Shown: one piece after another, positions 1 through 5,676 of the stretch
Layout: every line of letters begins with the position of its first letter
Numbering within the stretch: the stretch's first letter is position 1
Assembly: GCA_002898995.1 (NCBI GenBank)
Contig: BEIM01000157.1
Span: 1 to 7,704 of the forward strand
Direction of reading: 5' to 3'
Origin: a bacterium HR36
Lineage (GTDB): Bacteria > Planctomycetota > Planctomycetia > Gemmatales > HRBIN36
DNA length: 7,704 bases
The notes under the pieces: generated by a model
The model's database searches: none
What the model was told of the DNA's origin: nothing
Seen by the model: only the letters and a program-made list of their open reading frames with translations
Translations under genes and position numbers: made by a program

Positions 1-43
1 TGCGAAGAAAAATGCTGTTGCCTCGGAGGGCGACGCCCGACGG

Positions 44-127
44 CTAGCCGTACTTCCACCGCTTCTCGTGGCTGAGGCACTCTCCGACCCACTCTTTCAA
101 GCGATTAGACTGCCGCTGCTCCCTGCG
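44..127 (-). pseudogene. Possible C-terminal remnant downstream of the broken nuclease gene
   Basis: Just beyond the last stop of the broken exonuclease gene, another minus-strand frame reads 27 codons of charged, helix-like sequence (RLKEWVGECLSHEKRWKYG) and ends in TAG at 46-44. A stop lies directly before it and there is no start codon. It may be the original C-terminus shifted out of frame, or the end of an unrelated lost gene. It is too short to identify. Confidence 0.25.
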
Positions 128-131
128 TTAC

Positions 132-1452
132 CTAGGGGCCGAGCCGTAATTTTTCGACCCCTGTCCTCGGTGAGGCCCGCCGACCCAGCTGGTCCTGCCA
201 CTGCGCCAAGGCCCTTAGGGCGAGGACATCGTCTTCACCATATTCAAGGAGGGTTCGCAACTCAGCCTCGTCGCAACCGCCGCGGTCTCGCCAGCGTAGG
301 CACCCCACGGCAACATCCAGCCCGTCCAGTTTCGGATGCCTGAACCGGAAGCCCGCCGCCTCGGCCGCAGACCTCAGGTCAAACTTTTCCGTCGGCAGAG
401 CCAGCCTGTATCCCCTGAAGCATTCCTTGAACAGGTCTATCCCGTGCTGCAGGGCCACAGGCACCCGTAACCCATACTTCTGCATTCGCTCCGACAACTT
501 ATTCTGCTCGTCCGAGAAATACCAAAGGACTGGTACCTCGGGCGCCGACCCCGGCCACTGCACCAACTCCTCAAGGATATTTTACTCTTCGACCTGTCCG
601 CGACGGGAGGCCCACTGTCGAACCGGTCCCTGCTCCTCCGCCACTGACACCAACCAGCAATACCTGTGGCTACCCTCAGACGGATTAGTCTCGATGGCCA
701 GATACCGCCTAGGCGGCGGGGCAGGCTCGGCGGCTCCATACCCTTCACCTCTCCGGAAAGCAGGGCCTAAGCGTGCGCTACGAAAAAGCGCGCTCGGCGG
801 CTCTCTGCGGTTTCGCCCAACGCGCGAGCCACATTTACCGGCGAGGCTGTCGCCAGCTGCTGGAGGTTGGTGATGCCGACCTGTATAAACCTCCGGGCAC
901 CCTTCTCGCCGATATCCCAGACACCCAGGAGGTCCCAATTTGGAAGCCAGAACCAGGCAGGGTCTGCAGCTCCGTTGGGCCCGAGCAGCAGTTCGGCTAC
1001 CGGCGCCGGTTGGTCATCGCTGTCATGAGCAGCCACGTTTACCACCAGGGCCGATCCAAGCCGCTCTGACCGTCCGCCCATCAGGTGGACGTGGCCGCAG
1101 ACCACCAGTCGGACTCGGTCATCCTCTCGGATGAAGTCGCGCAGCGCTCTGGAACCGACGGGCGTAGGGTTCCCACCGAGGCTGAAGCATACCGCCAGAC
1201 CTAGACAGTCTCGGGGCGTTGCATGGGAAACCACCATGCAGTCGTCCTGGTGCTGACCGGCCGCCCCTGCCCGCAGCCACCGGGAAACTTCTCCCTCTTC
1301 GGGATAAAGAAAGCCTATGCCCCCAGGCGCCCCGTCCACCCCAATGAAGACAAGCCGACCCGGACCGAAGCCACGCCCAGATAGTGGACCTTCTCACCGA
1401 CCACCAAACTACTGACGTCGGGCACAGCGTCATTGCCGAGCACGACCAGCAG
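132..1452 (-). pseudogene. Broken metallophosphoesterase / HhH / RNase H-like exonuclease fusion gene
   Basis: Reading the minus strand, three frames carry successive parts of one protein. Around 1452-1375 a piece with VLGND followed by VGEKVHYLG resembles the GN(H/D)D region of calcineurin-like phosphoesterases. It continues after a frameshift near 1362-1380 as GPGRLVFIGVDGAPGG, then VVSHATP and VVCGHVH, the usual SHxPP-like and GHxH metal motifs. Next comes a helix-hairpin-helix-like stretch (VWDIGEKGARRFIQVGI, near 920-860). A stop at 769-767 and a frameshift near 705-722 precede the RNase H-like part (RRYLAIETNPSEG). This is broken again by an in-frame TAA at 584-582 and then runs to 132 with GIDLFKEC and YGEDDVLALRAL, matching later exonuclease motifs of the RNase_H_2/YprB family. 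The first motif reads AIE where the family has DIE, so a catalytic Asp is lost. The N-terminal DxH metal motif was not found. Several independent lesions point to real decay rather than one sequencing error. Function of the intact ancestor is inferred to be nucleic-acid processing. Confidence 0.75.
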
Positions 1453-1565
1453 TCAGAGCTTGCGGAACCGCTACGGGAGGCGGGTGGCCCCAGTGGTGAA
1501 GCAGAAAGTGGAGATGAAGCGGAAAGTGGGCATGGCCATGTTATCGTGGCTGGCGTTGCCCAGGG

Positions 1566-1584
1566 CGAAAAAGGCGCAGCACAA
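1566..1584 (+). repeat. 19-bp direct repeat, copy 1
   Basis: CGAAAAAGGCGCAGCACAA occurs here and again, base for base, at 1621-1639, 55 bp further on. It lies in non-coding sequence next to the broken phosphoesterase gene. Confidence 0.85.
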
Positions 1585-1620
1585 CTGCTCGCCAGGGTCG
1601 TGGCGGCGTGGCCATATCTT

Positions 1621-1652
1621 CGAAAAAGGCGCAGCACAAAGCGCACCGGCCC
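1621..1652 (+). repeat. 19-bp direct repeat copy 2 joined to a longer diverged repeat unit
   Basis: This copy is identical to 1566-1584 over its first 19 bases. It then continues into AAGCGCACCGGCC, which recurs at 1706-1718. The whole 31-base block 1621-1651 aligns without gaps to 1688-1718 with several mismatches, so this is a middle unit sharing parts with both neighbours. Confidence 0.75.
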
Positions 1653-1687
1653 AAGAGTACTAATTAGAGGTGACGGGTCGTCTTGTA

Positions 1688-1718
1688 GGGAAAAGGCGTA
1701 CCAAGAAGCGCACCGGCC
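1688..1718 (+). repeat. Diverged third unit of the 1566-1718 repeat cluster
   Basis: The block contains GAAAAGGCG and ends in AAGCGCACCGGCC, matching 1621-1651 ungapped with several substitutions. The spacing to the previous unit is 67 bp, unlike the 55 bp between the first two, so the array is irregular and not CRISPR-like. Confidence 0.6.
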
Positions 1719-1871
1719 GGGACCGAAAAGCGCGCCGGGAGAAAGTGGCAAGAAATGGATACTGAATAGAACTGCCGTGCGCAATTCGTGGTTGGAGCGC
1801 AATATATGCAATAACGTGCAAAACCTTGCCAATGTTAGCGATGGCCAGAGCTCAGCGTTTCGCGATTCGCA

Positions 1872-2315
1872 GTGGCGGTTATCCTACTCGTGAACACCGC
1901 AGGGGCACAAAAATGATTCCAACGACGCAAATAGTTTGGTCGCGGCAGCGTTACGGGGGCTCACATTCGATGCTCCAAGCACGGTGGGCCGATCCCAGCC
2001 GCTGTCGGGCCTACAAATCGTGCTGTTTGATGCGAATGTCTCAAGCGGTAAGGTGTGGAGATTATTTTACTGTTGAAGCAAATCTGGGCGTCTGGCGCAA
2101 GGGCTTACGGAGCAGGTTCCGGAACGCCCAGCTGGAGGCATGCCCGGGAGGGGCACATCGTAGCCTGCGACGAAACTGCGCTAAGGCGACAAACCTAATC
2201 CGATATTGCCAAAACGATTCAAGGCCTGCGTGCGAAAGATCACTGGGACGGTCGCGACGCTGTCGTCGTGAGTACCTGCATTGCGGCATCCTGCCGCGCT
2301 AAGTTGGTCTTTTGA
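1872..2315 (+). pseudogene. Unidentified decayed coding sequence, possibly once secreted
   Basis: Protein-like stretches are spread over frames. From the GTG at 1872 one frame reads VAVILLVNTAGAQK, resembling the end of a signal peptide, and stops at 1914-1916. Removing one A from the A-run at 1909-1913 would join it to a second frame reading NDSNDANSLVAAALRGLTFD and later LSGLQIVLFDANVSSGKVW, which stops at 2074. The first frame then resumes from about 2055 with LLLKQIWASGARAYGAGSG, GHIVACDETALRRQ, a stop at about 2199, and AKTIQGLRAKDHWDGRDAVVV up to 2315. No family is recognised. The reading as one decayed gene is inference. The alternative is chance open sequence. Confidence 0.35.
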
Positions 2316-2539
2316 AGTCGGGCCACCTCAGGGTTGACCAGACGCCAGAGGCGGCGAAAATTGGCAGCCTTTATGCCGGCTATTCGGTTCCGATGTCCGA
2401 GTATGACTTCGTGGCTGTGCCTTTCATACAAGTTGGTACCGGCCCGTTACTGATAATTGGGTGCCACCATGACCTGGTAAGGATGGGTGTTTGGCCAGCA
2501 AAGAAAGAAATATTTGGGGGAGTTTTTGTTGGACATTGA
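2312..2539 (+). CDS. Doubtful small open frame, possibly the tail of the decayed gene upstream
   Basis: An open frame of 75 codons begins at a TTG (2312). An ATG lies inside it at 2393 (MSEYDFVAVPFIQVGTGPLL). The middle is protein-like with a hydrophobic stretch (GTGPLLIIG), but there is no Shine-Dalgarno sequence before either start and no known motif. It follows directly on the scattered fragments of 1872-2315, so it may be the last piece of that decayed gene in yet another frame rather than a gene of its own. Confidence 0.2.
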   Translation: MKSGHLRVDQTPEAAKIGSLYAGYSVPMSEYDFVAVPFIQVGTGPLLIIGCHHDLVRMGVWPAKKEIFGGVFVGH

Positions 2540-2659
2540 CCGCCTCGGGGAATAAAAGAAGGGCATCGGGCATCTACAAACAATGACACGCGAACGCGGC
2601 CCCGTTCCGTGTCGGAAAAGTACCACCGGGCCAATTCGTCATAGACAAGGAGCAACCCG

Positions 2660-2983
2660 ATGAAAAAGCTACTGGCGTGCCTGGTCAGTCTGGGATTGGT
2701 TTTTGGTTTGGGCTGCCGGGGCGGCGAAACCAAGCCGACCAAACCGGAGGAGAAGAAGACACCAGCGAAGGTAGACGGCAAGACGACCGAAACCAAGAAG
2801 CCTGAAGAGAAGAAGAAGCCCGAGGACAAGAAGCCTGAAGACAAGAAACCGGAGGATAAAAAACCCGAGGAGAAGAAGCCTGAGGAAAAGAAACCGGAGG
2901 ACAAGAAGCCCGAGGACAAGAAACCTGAAGACAAGAAGCCTGAAGACAAGAAACCAAATGAGAAAAAGCCCGAAGAGAAGTAA
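2660..2983 (+). CDS. Small lipoprotein with a K-K-P-E-[DE] repeat tail
   Basis: This is a 107-residue predicted lipoprotein of unknown function. MKK plus a hydrophobic stretch (residues 4-18) ends at Cys19, preceded by G-L-G, a slightly unusual lipobox. Arg follows Cys, with no Asp at +2 that would hold it in the inner membrane. The mature part starts RGGETKPTKP, a looser version of the CGGGDTKP start of the three genes downstream. Residues 46-107 are twelve tandem K-K-P-E-D or K-K-P-E-E units, one with N-E, giving a disordered chain of alternating charge with regular prolines. It could span the periplasm or contact the cell wall or nucleic acid, but that is speculation. The ATG is preceded by AAGGAG (2648-2653) at good spacing. 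It is the first of four tandem small lipoprotein genes. Confidence 0.8.
   Translation: MKKLLACLVSLGLVFGLGCRGGETKPTKPEEKKTPAKVDGKTTETKKPEEKKKPEDKKPEDKKPEDKKPEEKKPEEKKPEDKKPEDKKPEDKKPEDKKPNEKKPEEK
2795..2980 (+). repeat. Coding 15-bp tandem repeat (K-K-P-E-D/E units)
   Basis: Twelve consecutive five-codon units encode K-K-P-E-[DE], with one extra Lys after the first unit. Codons vary between units: AAG/AAA for Lys, CCT/CCG/CCC for Pro, GAA/GAG for Glu and GAC/GAT for Asp. The protein repeat is therefore better conserved than the DNA repeat, which suggests selection on the peptide. Confidence 0.9.
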
Positions 2984-3078
2984 CTTACCAGGTGGCATCA
3001 GCCTACCAGTAAGGACCCGTGGAGCGGTTCCGCGGGCCGAGTAAGTGATAGCCAAATTACAGGAGGAAGGAGCGCACC

Positions 3079-3216
3079 ATGAAAAAAATGCTCGCAGCAT
3101 TGCTAGTAGCAATCCTGAGCGTGGCTGTGCTGGGCTGCGGTGGCGGTGATACCAAGCCAACGGGTGGTGGTGGCGGTGGCAACACGGGGCCAACAGCAAC
3201 TCCGGGTAAACCATGA
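3079..3216 (+). CDS. Tiny lipoprotein, 45 residues (CGGGDTKP type)
   Basis: MKKMLAALLVAILSVAVLGC forms a textbook lipoprotein signal peptide with lipobox V-L-G-C. The lipidated residue would be Cys20. The mature chain has only 26 residues: CGGGDTKP, a run of six Gly, then a Thr/Pro/Gly tail ending PGKP and a TGA stop. There is no Asp at +2, so outer-membrane sorting is expected. A strong Shine-Dalgarno, AGGAGGAAGGAG (3061-3072), precedes the ATG by 6 bases. The gene lies 95 bp after the repeat-tailed lipoprotein and is followed by a hairpin at 3267-3296. Its function is unknown. The signal peptide, ribosome site and close paralogues either side argue that this short frame is real. Confidence 0.8.
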   Translation: MKKMLAALLVAILSVAVLGCGGGDTKPTGGGGGGNTGPTATPGKP

Positions 3217-3266
3217 ATTGTCGCAGCGCAGCCTCAAACTTAACTCCACAAACTGGCAATAACCAT

Positions 3267-3296
3267 GGAAGCCGGAAACCCGAGTTTCCGGCTTCC
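3267..3296 (+). terminator. Hairpin, probable transcription terminator
   Basis: A perfect 13-bp inverted repeat (GGAAGCCGGAAAC at 3267-3279 and its complement at 3284-3296) encloses a four-base loop CCGA. TAAATTCTT follows, so the U-run is weak. It lies 50 bp after the second lipoprotein gene and 97 bp before the third. It would separate their transcripts, while they otherwise look like a cluster. Confidence 0.7.
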
Positions 3297-3392
3297 TAAA
3301 TTCTTCGCATCGGGAGCCGACTGCGTTAGCGGCTGTGGCTTCATAACCCGTTTGGATTCTTATTGGGTGCTGACTAGGGAGGTGGATACCTT

Positions 3393-3584
3393 ATGAAGAG
3401 AATGCTGGCCATCGTATTGGGTGTGGCAGTAAGCGTGTGCATGATTGGATGCGGTGGCGGTGATACCAAGCCGAAGCCTGGGCCGGCAGGTACCGGTGGC
3501 GTTAGCGGTGACAAGAGCACGCAAACCAAACCTCCTATCCCGGGTCAGGCTGGCGAAGGAGTGCCGGGAGGAAAGAAACCGTAG
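3393..3584 (+). CDS. Small lipoprotein, 63 residues (CGGGDTKP type)
   Basis: The signal peptide MKRMLAIVLGVAVSVCMIGC carries the lipobox M-I-G-C with the acceptor at Cys20. The mature protein starts CGGGDTKPKPGPAG, continues as a Gly/Pro/Lys/Thr-rich, probably unfolded chain, and ends GGKKP. GGGAGG (3377-3382) lies ten bases before the ATG. It is the third member of the tandem family and is the same as its neighbours from the Cys through the GGGDTKP block, while the tail differs in length and sequence. No enzymatic motif is present. Its function is unknown. Anchoring to the inner face of the outer membrane is predicted from the absence of Asp at +2. Confidence 0.8.
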   Translation: MKRMLAIVLGVAVSVCMIGCGGGDTKPKPGPAGTGGVSGDKSTQTKPPIPGQAGEGVPGGKKP

Positions 3585-3802
3585 TTAACGCTGATTGGGT
3601 AACTGGCTAATATTGGCGAACTCGATGTGCTTGACGCCGGGAGTGCAGCTCGATACAGCTGTCCCCATTCAGCTTTGATAGCGCTTTGGCGTTCCTGAGG
3701 GACACTCTGCAAATTGACAATAGTGGCAACTATGATTGCCTTGGGCCATATAAGAACTTGCAATCTTGACAAGGTCGTGTGATTGACGAAAGGTGCCAAG
3801 CC

Positions 3803-3940
3803 ATGGTAAGAGTATTCGCACTCGTAATGGCTGTGGTAATCGGATTGGCGTTGCTGGGCTGTGGTGGCGGGGATAGCAAGCCTGGTCCGAAGATTCAGCC
3901 CACGCCTGCTTCGCCGCCTACGACTCCCGGCGGGCCGTAA
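3803..3940 (+). CDS. Tiny lipoprotein, 45 residues (CGGGDSKP type)
   Basis: MVRVFALVMAVVIGLALLGC is a lipoprotein signal peptide with lipobox L-L-G-C and acceptor Cys20. The mature part starts CGGGDSKPGPK and ends in a Pro/Thr tail (PPTTPGGP). It has the same total length, 45 residues, and the same Cys position as the gene at 3079. AAAGG (3789-3793) is a modest ribosome site 9 bases before the ATG. The 218-bp gap upstream allows its own promoter, though no convincing -35/-10 pair was found. It is the last of four tandem paralogues. Function unknown. Confidence 0.75.
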   Translation: MVRVFALVMAVVIGLALLGCGGGDSKPGPKIQPTPASPPTTPGGP

Positions 3941-4033
3941 ATTGCCTGCGAGCCTGATGCCCTAATCCGGGTAAGAAATCGCAAAGCATACGGCCGGCTC
4001 TACGGTTAGGTTAGCTTCCTTCGGCCACTGACA

Positions 4034-4076
4034 ACACAGGCTGCGAGGCCCTTGGAACGCACGACCTGTGTGTTTT
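4034..4076 (+). terminator. Weak hairpin, possible terminator after the lipoprotein cluster
   Basis: ACACAGG (4034-4040) pairs with CCTGTGT (4065-4071). An inner GCG/CGC pairing is possible and a short T-rich stretch (GTTTTG) follows. The loop is long, so this is only a candidate. It lies between the last lipoprotein gene and the hydrolase gene, in a 212-bp stretch without genes. Confidence 0.3.
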
Positions 4077-4152
4077 GTGCGAAATCAGAAATTCTGGCCC
4101 GAGAACGGTAATTCGTACGGGAGCGGATTCGTTCCTAAGTCTTTGAGGCAGC

Positions 4153-5214
4153 ATGCCAAGCTTGGAAACAGACAGTCTCCAGGGGCAACTGAGTCGCCGG
4201 ACATTTCACCGAACGGGTGTGGCCTGGCTCCTGGGGCACTGGATGCCTGGGGCATGGGCACAGGACGTGCGTCCGGCCCAGATCCTGACGGTGCGAGGGC
4301 CAATTGCGGCTAGTGAAGCAGGCGTGGCGCTGGTACACGAACACGTGTTGGTGGATTTTGTCGGTGCGGACCGGGTAAGTCCGAAACGGTATGACGCGGA
4401 AGAAGTATTTCGCACGGTGCTGCCGTATTTGCAGCAGGTGCGCAAGTTGGGCTGTCGCACTTTTTTCGATTGTACACCCGCTTACCTAGGGCGTGCCCCG
4501 GCCTTACTGCAGCGGTTAGCGCAGGCAAGCGGTTTGTACATCATTACCAACACAGGATATTATGGGGCGGTGAAGGGAAAGTACTTGCCTCCGCACGCGC
4601 ATGCGGAATCGGCGGAACAGCTGGCCAAGCGTTGGTTACGGGAGTGGCGTGAAGGTATCGAAGAGACGAACATTCGGCCTGGGTTTATTAAAATCGGCGT
4701 GGATGCAGGGCCGTTGACGCCGGTGAACCGTAAATTGGTCGAGGCGGCAGGGTACACGCACTTGGCCAGTGGACTTACCATTGCCGCCCACACTGGAGAC
4801 GGCCTGGCAGCTTGGGAAGAAATCCAGCTGCTGAGCAAGCTCGGCGTGCATCCCAGCGCCTTGATTTGGGTGCATGCACAAAACGAGAAGGATGAATCCT
4901 GGCACCTACGTGCGGCAGATGCTGGGGCGTGGATTGAGTTTGATGGTGTGCGGCCTGAGACGGTCGAGCGTCATGTTCAGCTAGTGATGCGGATGCGAGA
5001 ACGAGGCCATCTGGAACGCGTGCTGCTGTCGCACGACGCGGGTTGGTATGAAGTAGGGCGACCTGGGGGCGGTAAGTTTCGTCCGTATGACACGATTTTC
5101 ACTGCCTTGATCCCAGCGCTCCGCAAGGCCGGCCTGACACAAAACGAGATTGACCAACTTCTCACTCGCAACCCAGCCGAAGCCATGCAGATTCGGATAC
5201 GGGGGCGGCAATAG
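4153..5214 (+). CDS. Tat-exported phosphotriesterase-family metallohydrolase
   Basis: This is a 353-residue member of the phosphotriesterase branch of the amidohydrolase superfamily, which uses two metal ions in a TIM barrel to hydrolyse phosphoesters or lactones. All expected ligands are visible: H62-E-H64 after strand 1, Lys180 in FIKIGVDAG (the lysine carboxylated in the family), His213 in AAHTGDG, His241 in WVHAQN and Asp295 in LLSHDAGWY. The N-terminus has a twin-arginine motif (S-R-R-T-F, Arg15-Arg16), a hydrophobic stretch and A-W-A-Q near residue 37, so folded export by Tat to the periplasm is predicted. The chosen ATG has GAGG five bases upstream (4145-4148). The length is normal for the family plus a signal peptide. 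The true substrate cannot be read from the sequence. Many homologues are lactonases, so the phosphotriesterase name describes the family only. A FlgM-like gene follows 126 bp downstream. Confidence 0.9.
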   Translation: MPSLETDSLQGQLSRRTFHRTGVAWLLGHWMPGAWAQDVRPAQILTVRGPIAASEAGVALVHEHVLVDFVGADRVSPKRYDAEEVFRTVLPYLQQVRKLGCRTFFDCTPAYLGRAPALLQRLAQASGLYIITNTGYYGAVKGKYLPPHAHAESAEQLAKRWLREWREGIEETNIRPGFIKIGVDAGPLTPVNRKLVEAAGYTHLASGLTIAAHTGDGLAAWEEIQLLSKLGVHPSALIWVHAQNEKDESWHLRAADAGAWIEFDGVRPETVERHVQLVMRMRERGHLERVLLSHDAGWYEVGRPGGGKFRPYDTIFTALIPALRKAGLTQNEIDQLLTRNPAEAMQIRIRGRQ

Positions 5215-5235
5215 CGGAGCAACCGGCGGGTTTTG

Positions 5236-5280
5236 CTTGGCCGACAGCAGGTGCGTTTGCTACAACAATCTTGGCCGACA
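5236..5280 (+). repeat. Pair of 11-bp direct repeats between hydrolase and FlgM-like gene
   Basis: CTTGGCCGACA occurs at 5236-5246 and again, identical, at 5270-5280, so the starts are 34 bp apart (about three helical turns). They sit 60-105 bp upstream of the FlgM-like start. They could be a regulator's paired sites, but no further evidence supports this. Confidence 0.5.
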
Positions 5281-5340
5281 AGCCCATTGTTTCCCGCAAG
5301 GCAAGGGCTACTTCGTGTCAAGCGGCAAGGAATCCCATCA

Positions 5341-5676
5341 ATGTCGGCAGAGCTGCCGGACGATACCAAGAACGCTTCGAGCTCAGCTCCCAGCGCCCGC
5401 ACCTGGAACGAGCCACCGCGAGCTATGAGCGTCCCTCTTTCGCCATCTGGGGCCGATCGGCCCGTTCGTCACGAGCTAGTCGCGCGTGTCCGTCGCGCCA
5501 TCCAGGCCGGCACTTACGAAACTCCCGAAAAATGGGCGATTACTGTCCGCCGACTCCTGGAAATCTTGACCGCGCCTGCCACCGCGCCGTTGCAGGCTAA
5601 TTCGGGCCGGAATTCGGCTTCACGGGAGATGGATAATACGTTTCTCCGGTCGCCGCCCATTCCACCCCGCGAATAA
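5341..5676 (+). CDS. FlgM-like (anti-sigma-28) small protein
   Basis: The product has 111 residues with the core in the middle. RVRRAIQAGTYETPEKW followed by AITVRRLLEIL (residues 49-76) matches the family pattern of FlgM, a helix with R(V/I)xxI, then aGtY, then a second helix. FlgM binds and holds the flagellar sigma factor FliA. Short FlgM-domain proteins are common in planctomycetes and often lie outside flagellar loci, so a role in flagellar control is not certain here. Residues 1-40 and 80-111 are Ser/Pro/Ala-rich and look disordered. The ATG at 5341 is preceded by AAGGA (5327-5331) and is preferred over a TTG 36 codons upstream that lacks a ribosome site. The last 80 bases overlap, tail to tail, the ThuA-domain gene on the other strand. 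Confidence 0.65.
   Translation: MSAELPDDTKNASSSAPSARTWNEPPRAMSVPLSPSGADRPVRHELVARVRRAIQAGTYETPEKWAITVRRLLEILTAPATAPLQANSGRNSASREMDNTFLRSPPIPPRE

Larger units (their letters stand above)
1453..1871. other. Non-coding gap with short repeats
   Basis: No convincing gene is visible on either strand in these roughly 420 bases. Long open frames exist but their translations are low-quality (Arg/Ser/Pro-rich, no motifs). The minus strand upstream of 1452 contains FFALGNASHDNMAMPTF followed by stop codons. This might be the degraded N-terminus of the broken phosphoesterase gene. The only other structure is the repeat cluster at 1566-1718. Confidence 0.5.

Noticed and set aside
28..51. GGGCGACGCCC and the 12-bp palindrome ACGGCTAGCCGT as a terminator or operator
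   Set aside because: The stems are very short with almost no loop, no U-run follows, and no partner copy is present in the window.
1566..1718. Possible CRISPR array
   Set aside because: Only two to three imperfect units with unequal spacing, no constant repeat length and no cas genes.
1119..1832. Minus-strand open frame of 237 codons
   Set aside because: The translation is Ser/Pro/Arg/Cys-rich without motifs, while another frame of the same strand carries the phosphoesterase motifs. Openness is due to base composition.
2380..2957. Long minus-strand frames rich in Ser/Gly/Phe or Leu/Phe/Arg repeats
   Set aside because: They are exact antisense shadows of the K-K-P-E-[DE] repeat of the lipoprotein gene and have no ribosome site.
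3714..3754. Promoter with TTGACA at 3714 and TATGAT or TATAAG downstream
   Set aside because: Spacers are 11 bp or about 29 bp, far from the 16-18 bp needed. Neither box pairs with another at correct distance.
5237..5262. Sigma-54-type promoter (TTGGC...TGC)
   Set aside because: The spacing between the GG and GC elements is about two bases too long, and the TTGGC block is part of the direct repeat.
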